A DNA stretch of 64,000 nucleotides from Thalassospira sp. (GTDB taxonomy: Bacteria; Pseudomonadota; Alphaproteobacteria; Rhodospirillales; Thalassospiraceae): assembly GCF_030690045.1 (NCBI RefSeq), contig NZ_JAUYHK010000021.1:1-64000 (forward strand), read 5' to 3'. Shown in pieces: positions 17,022 to 26,190 of the stretch. The notes below the pieces were generated by a model that ran no database searches, had not been told where the DNA came from, and worked only from the letters and a program-made list of their open reading frames with translations. The translations under genes and the position numbers were made by a program. Numbering within the stretch: the first letter of the stretch is position 1; each line of letters starts with the position of its first letter.

Positions 17022-19751
17022 ATGACCGACGAAGAGGATCGTCCATCCCCCGAAGCCCTGCTGGAACAGACCCGCAGAGATGATCGGGGCAAGCTCAAGA
17101 TATTTCTGGGCGCCTATCCCGGCGTCGGAAAGACTTATGCCATGCTTCAGGCCGCGCAGGAGCGGCGGAAGGAGGGGCGGGATGTCATTGTCGGCATCGT
17201 CGAAACCCACGGGCGCGTGGAAACCGAAAACCTCTTGCGCGGTCTTGAAGCATTGCCGCGCAAGAGGCTTTTGCATCGGGGCCGTGTCTTTGGGGAAATG
17301 GATATTGATGCGATCATCTGGCGCAAGCCGGAAATCGCCCTTGTTGACGAACTGGCGCACACCAATGTGACGGGAAGTCGCCACGAAAAGCGTTATCAGG
17401 ATATCGATGAACTGCTTGATGCCGGGATCGATGTCTATACGACGCTGAATATCCAGCATCTTGAAAGTCTGAACGATATTGTTGCACGGATTTCACGTGT
17501 TCGCGTACGCGAAACCCTGCCGGACAGTTTCCTTGAAAAAGCCAATGAAATTGAACTGATCGACCTGCCACCCGACGATCTTTTGCAAAGATTGCGCGAT
17601 GGCAAGGTCTATGTCATCGATCAGGTCGGACGTGCGCTTCGGCATTTTTTCAGCAAGGGAAATCTGACCGCGCTTCGCGAACTGGCGATGCGCATTGCCG
17701 CGGAACGCATTGATGCGCAGATGCTGGAATATATGCGTACCCACGCGGTCAGCGGTCCATGGCCGACACAGGACCGCCTGATGGTGTGCCTCAATGAAAG
17801 TCCGGTGGCCAAGAAACTGGTTCGCACAGCCAAGCGGATGGCAGAACGCCAGCGTGTGCCCTGGATCGCTTTGCATGTGGAAACACCGCGTGACGACCGG
17901 ATGTCGAATGCCGAAAAGGATGACATTGCCGAAGCTCTGCGTCTGGCGGAGCAGCTGGGTGCGGAAATTGTCACGCTTCAGGCAGAAGCCCATTTGGCGA
18001 AAGAGATTTCTGCATTGGCGTCCAAACGCAATGTTACGCGCCTTCTGATCGGGCGGCCAAGGCGAAGACGCTGGTCCGGATTGTTGCGCGAGAATGTGGC
18101 GCGCAGGCTGCTTGAGAATGCCGAAGGCTTTGACGTTACCGTCATTGCCGCGGATGCAGACGAGAAAAAGCGTTCGCTGATCTCGGACAATCCGTTCGAG
18201 CGTGGAAGTTGGCGATCTCGTAGCTTTTCGTGGGTTTTTGGTAGTGTTACGACAGCAACCGTTGCGGCCTTGTTTGCCGACCGGTATGTGCCACTTGGCA
18301 ACCTGTCGCTGATTTATCTGCTGGCGGTGTTGCTAACTGCGATCCGTTGCGGCATGTGGCCGTCGATTGCGGCCAGTTTTCTTGCTTTCATATCCTATAA
18401 TTTCTTCTTTACGGTGCCCTATTACACCCTGTCGGTGTTCCATCAGGAACAGCTGATTACCATCGTGTTTTTCCTGATTGTCTCGGTCATTGTCGGCAAT
18501 CTGGCAGGACGTCTGCGCTTGCAGGTCGATGCGATGAAAACCAGCGGCAAACGCACGGCCAATCTTTATGATTTCAGTCGCAAGATTGCGGCGGCGGTTT
18601 CGCTTGACGATGTTTTGTGGGCAGCCGTGCATCATGTTGCCGCGACACTCGATTGCCAGTCGATGGTCTTGCAACCGGGCACGAACGGATCGCTGGAAAT
18701 TACCGCAGCCTACCCGCCAGATGACCAGTTGGGTTTGAAGGATTGGGGGGCAGCCGAATGGGCGTGGGAGCATTCCAAACCGGCCGGTTGGAGATCCGAA
18801 ACGCTGCCGACAGCGGAATGGCTGTTTATGCCAATGAATACGCAGCAGGGGCCGTTTGGCGTTGTCGGTGTCCGGTTCAAGGCAGACGCAAGGGCGCTGG
18901 GGCCGTCCCAGCGTCGCCTTCTTGAGGCGCTTGTCGATCAGGTTGCTGTGGCGGTTGAACGGACCCGGCTGGCAACCGACATCGAAGAAGCCCGCCTGTT
19001 AACCGAGACGGAGCAACTCCGCGCAGCACTTTTGTCCTCTATTTCCCATGATTTGCGCACGCCACTGGTTTCGATCATCGGATCGGCAACAACTCTGACA
19101 AGCTATGATGACTTGATGGGCAGCGAGGACCGACAACAACTGACCCAGACCATTCTGGAAGAAAGCGAACGGTTGAACCGGTTTGTCCAGAATCTGCTGG
19201 ATATGACCCGGCTTGGCTATGGTGCGCTACAACCCAAAAAAGAATGGTCGGATCTGGCCGAGATCATCGGTCGGGCGGTCAAGCATGCCGGAAAGTTTGC
19301 CGGAATGCGGTCTGTCGAGGTCCAAATTTCGCCAGATCTGGCCCCGATCCATGTCGATCCGGTTCTGATTGAACAGGTATTGTTCAACATTCTCGACAAT
19401 GCGGTAAAACACACGGCGTCAGATGGCGTGATCACGATCCGCACCAAAACCGGGAGCGACCGGGTGGTGATAGAAATATCAGATGATGGCGTTGGCATTC
19501 CTGTCGAAGCGCGCGAAGCCGTCTTTGACGTTTTCTACCGCGTACGGGCGGGCGACAGTCAGGTGGCGGGGACGGGGCTTGGGTTGTCGATTTGCCGTGG
19601 TTTTATCGAGGCGCACGGAGGACAGATCGTGGCGCTTGATGGCCCGCAGGGACAAGGAACAACCATTGCAATAACCCTGCCGATAACCGTGATGCCGAGT
19701 GTCGCAGAGGATGATGAGGATTTGCAGGATGGCAGAGCGGAAGGAAGCTGA
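17022..19751 (+). CDS. kdpD: KdpD, K+/turgor sensor histidine kinase
   Basis: 909 residues. The N-terminal KdpD domain has Walker A (GAYPGVGKTYAM, about residue 31) and VDELAHTNVTGSRHEKRYQD. A Usp-like domain lies at about 250-370, four membrane helices at about 405-500, a GAF-like part after 520, then HisKA with the phospho-accepting His in SSISHDLRTPLVSIIGSATTL (about 677). HATPase boxes follow (NILDNAVKH, DDGVGIP, GTGLGLSICRGFI). It senses low K+ and phosphorylates KdpE. Its stop is just before the kdpE GTG. Confidence 0.97.
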   Translation: MTDEEDRPSPEALLEQTRRDDRGKLKIFLGAYPGVGKTYAMLQAAQERRKEGRDVIVGIVETHGRVETENLLRGLEALPRKRLLHRGRVFGEMDIDAIIWRKPEIALVDELAHTNVTGSRHEKRYQDIDELLDAGIDVYTTLNIQHLESLNDIVARISRVRVRETLPDSFLEKANEIELIDLPPDDLLQRLRDGKVYVIDQVGRALRHFFSKGNLTALRELAMRIAAERIDAQMLEYMRTHAVSGPWPTQDRLMVCLNESPVAKKLVRTAKRMAERQRVPWIALHVETPRDDRMSNAEKDDIAEALRLAEQLGAEIVTLQAEAHLAKEISALASKRNVTRLLIGRPRRRRWSGLLRENVARRLLENAEGFDVTVIAADADEKKRSLISDNPFERGSWRSRSFSWVFGSVTTATVAALFADRYVPLGNLSLIYLLAVLLTAIRCGMWPSIAASFLAFISYNFFFTVPYYTLSVFHQEQLITIVFFLIVSVIVGNLAGRLRLQVDAMKTSGKRTANLYDFSRKIAAAVSLDDVLWAAVHHVAATLDCQSMVLQPGTNGSLEITAAYPPDDQLGLKDWGAAEWAWEHSKPAGWRSETLPTAEWLFMPMNTQQGPFGVVGVRFKADARALGPSQRRLLEALVDQVAVAVERTRLATDIEEARLLTETEQLRAALLSSISHDLRTPLVSIIGSATTLTSYDDLMGSEDRQQLTQTILEESERLNRFVQNLLDMTRLGYGALQPKKEWSDLAEIIGRAVKHAGKFAGMRSVEVQISPDLAPIHVDPVLIEQVLFNILDNAVKHTASDGVITIRTKTGSDRVVIEISDDGVGIPVEAREAVFDVFYRVRAGDSQVAGTGLGLSICRGFIEAHGGQIVALDGPQGQGTTIAITLPITVMPSVAEDDEDLQDGRAEGS

Positions 19752-19752
19752 T

Positions 19753-20448
19753 GTGAGCGATCAAGCGAGGGTGTTGATCATTGATGACGAACCGCAAATT
19801 CGCAAATTCCTGCGGATCAGTCTTGGCGCGCAAGGCTATGAAGTGATCGAGGCTGAAAACGGCCAGTCCGGCATCGAGAAATGCGCCCTTGAGGCACCGC
19901 ATCTTGTCATTCTTGATCTTGGATTGCCCGATCTGGACGGGCAGGAAGTTTTGGCGAAAATCCGGGAATGGAGCGAGGTTCCGATTATCGTGCTTTCCGT
20001 GCGCGCCAATGAAGAAGAGAAGGTGAATGCGCTGGACCGCGGTGCAAACGATTACGTGACCAAGCCGTTCGGCATTGCCGAATTGATCGCACGTGTGCGG
20101 GCTATCTTGCGTGGCCGCAAATCGGATGATCCAACCAGTAGCGAGATTGTTTCGGGTGATCTGAAGATCGACCTGGCCGCGCACAGGATTTTCAAGGGCG
20201 ATAACGAACTGAAACTCACAAAAAAGGAGTTTGCGTTACTGACCCTTTTGGCGCGTAACGCGGGCCGGATTGTGACCCATCAACAGATTTTACGCGAAAT
20301 CTGGGGGCCCGCCCAGGAAAGTGAAACGCATTATCTGCGTATCTATATCGGCCATCTGCGCCAGAAACTTGGAGATGATCCGCTTAACCCGACCTATATC
20401 GAAAATGAACCCGGTGTTGGTTATCGATTCCTGCGTATTGAAGAGTAG
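19753..20448 (+). CDS. kdpE: KdpE, OmpR-type response regulator
   Basis: 231 residues from the GTG at 19753, chosen because AAGGAAG lies 5 nt upstream and the length matches the family; an ATG at 19729 inside the end of kdpD would add 8 residues. Receiver with DD at 11-12, Asp55 in VILDLGLPDLDG and YVTKPF, then a winged-helix domain (LTKKEFALLTLLARNAGRIVTHQQILREIWG, and HYLRIYIGHLRQKL). It activates the kdp promoter. A truncated foreign gene abuts its stop codon. Confidence 0.96.
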   Translation: MSDQARVLIIDDEPQIRKFLRISLGAQGYEVIEAENGQSGIEKCALEAPHLVILDLGLPDLDGQEVLAKIREWSEVPIIVLSVRANEEEKVNALDRGANDYVTKPFGIAELIARVRAILRGRKSDDPTSSEIVSGDLKIDLAAHRIFKGDNELKLTKKEFALLTLLARNAGRIVTHQQILREIWGPAQESETHYLRIYIGHLRQKLGDDPLNPTYIENEPGVGYRFLRIEE

Positions 20449-20730
20449 GGCCGTGATCAGATTGGCGATGGCGAAACCGGTGACGGCGCCAAGCAGGAGC
20501 GGTCGTCTGCGCCAGCTTCGCGTCGTCGCCGTCAGGGGGATTGCTGCGAGCAGCGACCCCAAGGCATAGATGCTGATCCATTGTCCGGCCATCGCCTCGC
20601 TCACCCCCAGCGATGCCCCGATCTGCGGGAGCAGACCAGCGGGCAAAGCCTCCGTCAGGATCGTGACGAAGCCGGCAACCGCCAGTGCGGATAGCCCCGC
20701 GACTGGCAGCCTGTCGATCCGGGCCGTCAC
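20449..20730 (-). pseudogene. Truncated MFS transporter (N-terminal part only)
   Basis: About 94 residues of an arabinose-efflux-type MFS protein are intact: LPVAGLSALAVAGFVTILTEALPAGLL, GVSEAMAGQWISIYALGSLLAAIPL, and RRRPLLLGAVTGFAIANLITA. Then homology stops and the frame runs into the complement of the end of kdpE. Only about the first three of twelve helices remain. The start overlaps the stop of the ABM gene by 4 bp, so the original unit was ABM-MFS. The break marks a rearrangement point right at the kdpE stop. Confidence 0.8.
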
Positions 20731-21065
20731 ACCGGGGCCTTCGGCAGCACAAGATCACCAACAGTGTAGGTGTGAAACTCGCTGGACGAGACCGTGTCGA
20801 GTTTGTGGAACTTTTCGAGGAACACTGGATCGGAGAAGAAAATTTCGACATCGCCTGGATCGGAGATTGCCTCGATATTCACGACGGTCAGCCCATCGGT
20901 GCTCTTGGCGAGGTTACTCCACAGGAATCCGGGCTTCCGCTCGGCGACATAATGGACGACATCCTGGATCAGTCGAAACGCTTCCTCCTGCTTGCCGGGG
21001 TGAACGTGGATCACGTTGACGATGAAGGTCGTTCGGGTGGGCTGTATGGTGAATGCGGGGATCAT
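20727..21065 (-). CDS. ABM-domain (antibiotic biosynthesis monooxygenase-like) protein
   Basis: 112 residues from the ATG at 21065, which has AAGGAG upstream; longer starts lack a ribosome site. The ABM ferredoxin-like fold shows as TTFIVNVIHVHPGKQEEAFRLIQDVV, PGFLWSNLAKSTDGLTVVNIEAISD and FFSDPVFLEKFHKL. Members range from monooxygenases to heme-degrading or structural proteins; the substrate is unknown. It was paired with an MFS exporter, now truncated, and is divergent from a LysR gene 108 bp away that probably controls it. Confidence 0.75.
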   Translation of the reverse strand: MIPAFTIQPTRTTFIVNVIHVHPGKQEEAFRLIQDVVHYVAERKPGFLWSNLAKSTDGLTVVNIEAISDPGDVEIFFSDPVFLEKFHKLDTVSSSEFHTYTVGDLVLPKAPV

Positions 21066-21173
21066 GTTCGTCTCCTTGGTTTCGGAAAACCAAGGGATAG
21101 CGGACGGCTTGTTACGGAAAAACAGGCTATCATTCCGGTGACAGCGGAATAAAATTCTTGTAATGGTCAGGGC

Positions 21174-22061
21174 ATGGACAAACTCACTGCGTTCGATGCC
21201 TTCGTGCAATCAGCTGAAACTGGCAGCTTCGTCGCAGCCGGTCGCAAGCTCGGCCTTTCCGCCTCGGCGGTTGGCAAGGCGGTGCTTCGACTGGAGCAAC
21301 GGCTGGATGTACGCCTGTTCCATCGCAATACTCGAAACATGACACTGACCGAAGAAGGGAGGCTGTTCCTCGAACGCTGCCGCCGCATCTTCGAGGAGGT
21401 CGAGGCTGCTGAGGCCGAACTTGCCCACTCCAATCGAACGCCAAGAGGGCGGCTTCGCATCAGTCTGCCGCTGGTCGGCATGCTGCTGACACCGGTGATG
21501 GCTGATTTCATGCGGGCTTGGCCCGAGGTGCAACTTGATCTGGATTTTTCAGATCGACTGGTGGACGTTGTCGAGGAAGGGTTTGATGTGGTCGTTCGCA
21601 CCGGGCAACCGTCTGATAGCCGGTTGATGAGCCGTAATGTCGGACGGTTCAAACTGAAAATCGTCGCCTCACCCGACTATCTGGCGAGATGCGGTGCGCC
21701 AGACACCCCTGATGATCTGACGCAACATCAGTGTCTTCACCAACGATCGCCCAGCACCGGTAAGCTACGACCCTGGCCGTTTGCGCGCGCGGAAAGACAG
21801 GGAAAGATCGTCCTGCCCGAACGGATGAGCGCGACGGCGGTCGATCCTCTGATCGAGTTGGCGATCGAGGGAATGGGAATTGCCTGCCTGCCGCCTTTTG
21901 CGATTCGTGGTGAGATCGCTGATGGACGCCTCGTGTCCATTTTGGACGAATGGGTGACCGAAACAGATCAGTTCAATGTTCTCTGGCCAGCCAGCCGCCA
22001 AATTACACCCAAACTGAGGGCCTTCATAGACTTCATGGCCGAGCATCTGCAGCCGCAATAG
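21174..22061 (+). CDS. LysR-family transcriptional regulator
   Basis: 295 residues, the family's usual length. N-terminal HTH (FDAFVQSAETGSFVAAGRKLGLSASAVGKAVLRLEQRL, residues 8-45), then LFHRNTRNMTLTEEG. A periplasmic-binding-like effector domain follows (GRLRISLPLVGMLLTPVMADFMRAWPEVQLDLDFSDRLVDVVEEGFDVVVR). LysR genes usually act on the divergent neighbour, here the ABM gene and the MFS remnant. The effector is unknown. Confidence 0.93.
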   Translation: MDKLTAFDAFVQSAETGSFVAAGRKLGLSASAVGKAVLRLEQRLDVRLFHRNTRNMTLTEEGRLFLERCRRIFEEVEAAEAELAHSNRTPRGRLRISLPLVGMLLTPVMADFMRAWPEVQLDLDFSDRLVDVVEEGFDVVVRTGQPSDSRLMSRNVGRFKLKIVASPDYLARCGAPDTPDDLTQHQCLHQRSPSTGKLRPWPFARAERQGKIVLPERMSATAVDPLIELAIEGMGIACLPPFAIRGEIADGRLVSILDEWVTETDQFNVLWPASRQITPKLRAFIDFMAEHLQPQ

Positions 22062-22393
22062 GACATCGCATACCGCACCGACAAACCAGAGGTAAAACTC
22101 GCGGCAACAAGACGCTGCTTTTCTTCTGCCGTCAGACTGCGTCCATTGATAAGGTCATAACTGCATATGTGGGCCAATTCCGGATTTCCCGAGCAGTTCG
22201 GAGCTATGCTCCCTCTCGCTCTCTAAATCCGATCTTTCGCTCTCGTCCGCAAGGTAGCCGTGAATGGACGGTTACGTCGCATCGAAATCCATTCAAATAA
22301 AAACGCCGTGCCCGGCGGGCACGGCGCGTGACGGAGCGAGCCGATTCAGATCAAGATCTGAACTTCACGCTATTCCGCTTCGATTACGATTGA
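22062..22393. other. Gap between convergent LysR and OYE genes
   Basis: Apart from the terminator at 22304-22326 no gene or repeat is evident here. Short open frames lack ribosome sites and recognisable content. Confidence 0.5.
22304..22326 (-). terminator. Intrinsic terminator of the OYE gene
   Basis: CGCCGTGCCC and GGGCACGGCG form a 10-bp perfect stem with a 3-nt loop; read on the - strand it is followed by TTTTTATTTG. It lies 68 bp beyond the stop of the Old Yellow Enzyme gene. Confidence 0.9.
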
Positions 22394-23461
22394 CTAGGCC
22401 ATCAGCGGATAGTCTGTATAGCCTTCTTCGGCACCGCTGTAGTACTTGGAAGCATCCGAGGTTGCCAGTGGAGCGTTTTGGCGGAAGCGTTCCGGCAGAT
22501 CAGGATTACTGATAAACAGCGTGCCAAATGTGACTGCATCAGCCAGGCCGCTTTGCAGCACCTGTTCCGCAGACTTCCGGTCGTAGCCAACATTCAATAC
22601 GAAAATCCCTGAGAATCGCTTGCGAGCCCCGGGCGCCAGAGGTTTAACGCCTTCCGGCAGCGTTCCCGGCTCCATGAAATGCAGAATGCCAACGTTTTTC
22701 TTTTCCAGCGCTTCCACCGCGTACATGTAGGTCTGCTCGAGATTGGAGTCGCCCATGTCATTGTACGGAATGCGCGGAGACAGCCTGACCGAGACACGGG
22801 CCGGTCCGAAGACCTTTATCGCAGCATCAGTGGCCTCAAGCAGGAACCGCGCCCGCTTCTCAGCGGTGCCACCATACTCGTCGGTTCGCTTGTTTGAACC
22901 ATCTTCCAGAAACTGCGCCGGCAAGTAACCATTGGCACCGTGAACCTCGACGCCATCAAAGCCTGCATCTTTCGCGGCCCGCGCAGCCTTCTCATAGTCT
23001 GCGATGGTGGATTTGATTTCATCAAGGGTCAGTTCGCGTGGGGTCACAGAGGGCTTGATGCCTTCTGGCGTGAACGCCTGGCTATTGAAGGGGACCGCCG
23101 ATGGCGCGACTGGTAGTTCTCCACCATGAAAATCAGGGTGAGATGCTCTCCCGGTATGCCAGAGCTGGGCGAAAATGAGACCGCCGACTTCATGAACTGC
23201 CTGGGTTACCTTCTTCCAGCCCGCAATTTGTTCGGGAGTATAGATTCCTGGGGTATCCGTCCACCCGACCGCCTGGGCGCTGATCTGGGTGCCTTCCGTG
23301 AAAATGAGACCCGCCGATGCGCGCTGCGCGTAATACGTTGCAGTCAATTCGTTGGCCACCTGATCCTTGGATCGACCTCTGGTCATCGGCGCCATGAATA
23401 CCCGATTCTTGAAGGTGAGCTCTTTATTGCTCAAGGGGGTTAAAAGCTCTAGGTTTTCCAT
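22394..23461 (-). CDS. Old Yellow Enzyme family ene-reductase (NemA-like)
   Basis: 355 residues, standard for the family. FMN-binding TIM-barrel signatures: NRVFMAPMTRGRS, GLIFTEGTQIS, AQLWHTGRASHPDF, FDGVEVHGANGYLPAQFLEDGSNKRTDEYGG and VTFGTLFISNPDLPERF. Such flavoenzymes use NAD(P)H to reduce activated alkenes, N-ethylmaleimide or nitro compounds, and usually help with electrophile stress. An HxlR gene 550 bp upstream on the same strand is the likely regulator. A second, broken OYE lies at 24.5-25.0 kb. Confidence 0.94.
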   Translation of the reverse strand: MENLELLTPLSNKELTFKNRVFMAPMTRGRSKDQVANELTATYYAQRASAGLIFTEGTQISAQAVGWTDTPGIYTPEQIAGWKKVTQAVHEVGGLIFAQLWHTGRASHPDFHGGELPVAPSAVPFNSQAFTPEGIKPSVTPRELTLDEIKSTIADYEKAARAAKDAGFDGVEVHGANGYLPAQFLEDGSNKRTDEYGGTAEKRARFLLEATDAAIKVFGPARVSVRLSPRIPYNDMGDSNLEQTYMYAVEALEKKNVGILHFMEPGTLPEGVKPLAPGARKRFSGIFVLNVGYDRKSAEQVLQSGLADAVTFGTLFISNPDLPERFRQNAPLATSDASKYYSGAEEGYTDYPLMA

Positions 23462-23705
23462 ATTTTCCTCATATATTGAATTTATTGATGTCCGCCCGCG
23501 CTCAATGAGTAGTCAGGCGCGGCTTGACCAAAGAAGTGCTTCCTGTCGAATGAACCATTGGCGGGTTGCAACTCGCCGACAAAAGTGACGAACGAAGGTG
23601 ACGGCTCGGACCGCTTGCCTCAAAGTGAGTACCGCCAGAATGGTATATGAAATAAACCTAGTGTCTATTAGGCACTTTGCGTCGCCCTAGTAGGTTCGAG
23701 GAAAC

Positions 23706-23954
23706 CTACTGCCCGAGAACATTCGTCGGCGCTTGGCTGTTGAGCCATCGATAGATGGTCTCGCGCGCAAGAGCAGCGGCGGCACTCTCTGTACTCCTGA
23801 TCGAACGAGCCTGAGCAACCAATGTGTAGATCTGGTCGAAGTTGGCCGAGATTGACTGTACCGAGTCCGAACTGGCAGAGCCCGCATACCGACCGGACGA
23901 AAACCGCTGGCCGCGCTTCCATCTGCGTACCAGGTCACGCCGTTCCATAGACAT
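23706..23954 (-). CDS. Hypothetical small protein
   Basis: 82 residues, start supported by TGAAGG about 10 nt upstream. The C-terminal half (FDQIYTLVAQARSI...AALARETIYRWLNSQ) looks like a real helical domain, but I do not recognise the family. It could be the remnant of a larger gene. It lies between the OYE and HxlR genes on the same strand. Confidence 0.3.
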   Translation of the reverse strand: MSMERRDLVRRWKRGQRFSSGRYAGSASSDSVQSISANFDQIYTLVAQARSIRSTESAAAALARETIYRWLNSQAPTNVLGQ

Positions 23955-24008
23955 GTCGGTTGGCCTTCAGACATCAGATTACCGATGCACGATCGGCCAA
24001 CGGCGCGC

Positions 24009-24419
24009 TCATGCAATCGAGTGAAGCAGCCTTCCCTGCGGACTTTTCGCTCCGCTCGTAGCGGCGTCGAACGTTTGCCGGGCAGCATCGACCTCCGGCA
24101 GCTTCGCGAGCGTCCATTCGTGCAGCGCTCGAAAAGGCTGTTGCAGCGTACGACCCAGCGGCGTGATTTGATACTGCACCGCGACCGGCGAAAGCGAAAT
24201 CACCTCTCGCGATACCAAGCCGTTGCGCTCCAGCCGGCGTAGGCATTGGGTAAGGGCTTTTTGGGTAACACCTTGAAGTCGACGACGGATTGCGTTGAAG
24301 CGTTGCGGACCGTCATCAAGCACGGCCAGCACCATCATCGACCACTTGTCAGCGATCTGGTCGAACAAGGCCCGGCTAGGGCAGTCGGACGAAAAGCAGA
24401 GCGGTTCGATTTCAAGCAT
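24009..24419 (-). CDS. HxlR-family transcriptional regulator
   Basis: 136 residues. Typical HxlR layout: a cysteine before the first helix (CPSRALFDQIADKWSMMVLAVL), winged helix with RFNAIRRRLQGVTQKALTQCLRRLERNGLVSREV, then PVAVQYQITPLGRTLQQPFRALHEW. The redox-type cysteine and the nearby OYE suggest electrophile or quinone sensing, as known for HxlR relatives such as HypR and YodB; this is inference here. Confidence 0.92.
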   Translation of the reverse strand: MLEIEPLCFSSDCPSRALFDQIADKWSMMVLAVLDDGPQRFNAIRRRLQGVTQKALTQCLRRLERNGLVSREVISLSPVAVQYQITPLGRTLQQPFRALHEWTLAKLPEVDAARQTFDAATSGAKSPQGRLLHSIA

Positions 24420-24542
24420 GACGGTTTCCTTTTAAGGATCTAGGCGATCTAAGGCGCTTATCGACGCCAAGTTTACACGATATACCGCCAATGTCTATCG
24501 AGCGCTACCGAATGCCTATTCAACCCGCATCTCAATACAAGC

Positions 24543-25010
24543 AGCTTGTTTCGTCCCTTCGCCATCCGGTCACTTGAGTTGAAAAACCGAATCGTGACAG
24601 CACCGATGACGCATCTGTTCGTTCCTGAGGGTATTTCGGGCTCGGCCTACTGCAGAATCGGTGGGCGGAAGTTAATGTTGGAATAATCCTGTCGGAAGGC
24701 ACTGTGGTCGGCCGTCCCGCATCGCGCAACGATGCGGGAATCCCATTCTTCGCGGTAATGCGGCGTTGGCCGGATGGAAGAATGTGGTCAATGTGGGTCC
24801 ATCCTGCTGTGGCCGCATGAAGTCACAATCTGGCATACCTGAACCACCCGCTATATCAACGACTGGGAGCCCGATGCGCCGGTGGAAAGCCCATCCGGCC
24901 TCAACGCGCAAATACCTCAGCATCGTCCTTGAGCGCATTGCAGATCATCCGATCAACAAGATCGACGCCCAGCTTCCTTGGAACATAGACCTCCAGGACT
25001 GATCCACTCT
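24543..25010 (+). pseudogene. Decayed Old Yellow Enzyme gene
   Basis: Pieces of an OYE occur in order but in different frames: LFRPFAIRSLELKNRIVTAPMTH at about 24546-24614, an EGT-like stretch near 24695, and GNAALAGWKNVVNVG at about 24757-24800. Stops and small indels separate them, and no start with a ribosome site is left. It was on the opposite strand from the intact OYE and divergent from hxlR, the usual regulator-target layout. Assignment rests on the first fragment, which is clear. Confidence 0.6.
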
Positions 25011-25072
25011 CCGAAAGGATATCGCAGGCCCTGTCAAGGTAGCCGTGACACGACGCTTACTCAATATCAGGA

Positions 25073-26089
25073 TTATTCGCACAAGGTTTTCAGTTGTTCA
25101 AGCTGGGAAGAGACCATCTGCTGCCATAGAACATCATCGTCGCGGACGGAATCACGTAACATTGATGCCGCATTGGCAGCGACGGCTATCGGCGCAACTT
25201 CGACCAAGCTTAGCAAGGCGTCGAACAGGCAGCAAGATTTGAACTCTAACAGCGATTCTCCGAGCAAGTTCCGTTGCTCTGAGATCTGGTTCGACAGATC
25301 GTTTATCCCTGCACCTGTTCCACTGGACACTTGAGATTTAATGGCGGAGAGATAATTGGTGACGAGCGCTTTCGTTTCATTGGACAGCTTGAAACTTGTC
25401 AAAGATTGAGAAATTAACTCAATACCTGACAGCACCGATGCATGTGGCGACAGTAAACCGGTATCCAGTGAGAAACGGACCCGGTCGATTGTCGGCATTC
25501 TCTTTTCCGTGAGAATGTCGAGCATTGTTACCTGCGTTCTCGTACCGAACAACTCCGAAACCTGCTTTCTTGAATAAGCATGGCAAGCCAAACGTGTGGC
25601 TTCCTCCAAGTCCAGAGATGAACGTGGTGCCGTGTCGGACAATCCTGCCAAATGACTGGAAACATCCGAGACGGGCCGGTTCATTATTGCATCGGAATCA
25701 TACCCAATTAAAAAATAAAGATCGGGATTACCGCTCTTTGGCGTCGAGCATAAATTAGAGTAGGTGCTGTCATATTGCCCATAGGTATACCCATCCCCAT
25801 ATTTCTCCGAATTGGTAAATATGATCGAGGCGCTGTTGCTTTTGTTATAAGGAATATCCCATTTAATTTCAAAAATGGCACCCTGATTATCGCTGTATTG
25901 CACAACGCCTTCAGTGCCGGTTGCGGTGCTTTTGGCACCTTGTGGTTTAAAGTAGCCTTCGACGTTATTTGCGATTTGCGTTGGCGGCTCCGTATCGTAC
26001 TTTCCCCAAGAAAGCTGGCTATCTCTTAACTTTAATCCTCCGCCGGTTTCGTTTTTTAGATGAATTTTTGCATATGTGCTTTCAGACAT
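25073..26089 (-). CDS. Aegerolysin-like protein with helical C-terminal domain
   Basis: 338 residues. Residues 1-130 follow the aegerolysin pattern: YAKIHLKNETGGGLKLRDSQLSWGKY, a following NNVEGYFKPQG, GTEGVVQYSD and IKWDIPYNKSNS. Aegerolysins are small beta-sandwich lipid-binding proteins that work with partner pore formers. The remaining 200 residues are mostly helical with no family I know, an unusual extension. No signal peptide is visible. It lies about 100 bp after the Rhs immunity gene on the same strand, so it may be part of the toxin operon, as an extra effector or as an immunity-type protein; both are inference. Confidence 0.6.
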   Translation of the reverse strand: MSESTYAKIHLKNETGGGLKLRDSQLSWGKYDTEPPTQIANNVEGYFKPQGAKSTATGTEGVVQYSDNQGAIFEIKWDIPYNKSNSASIIFTNSEKYGDGYTYGQYDSTYSNLCSTPKSGNPDLYFLIGYDSDAIMNRPVSDVSSHLAGLSDTAPRSSLDLEEATRLACHAYSRKQVSELFGTRTQVTMLDILTEKRMPTIDRVRFSLDTGLLSPHASVLSGIELISQSLTSFKLSNETKALVTNYLSAIKSQVSSGTGAGINDLSNQISEQRNLLGESLLEFKSCCLFDALLSLVEVAPIAVAANAASMLRDSVRDDDVLWQQMVSSQLEQLKTLCE

Positions 26090-26190
26090 GCCGTGTATCC
26101 TTCCAGAATACTAAAATTTCTATTCGCGATTAAGAAGCGAGCTTGGCAACAGGACTTGGGTTTCTTCATTTGCGCTTGATTGATATCAGA

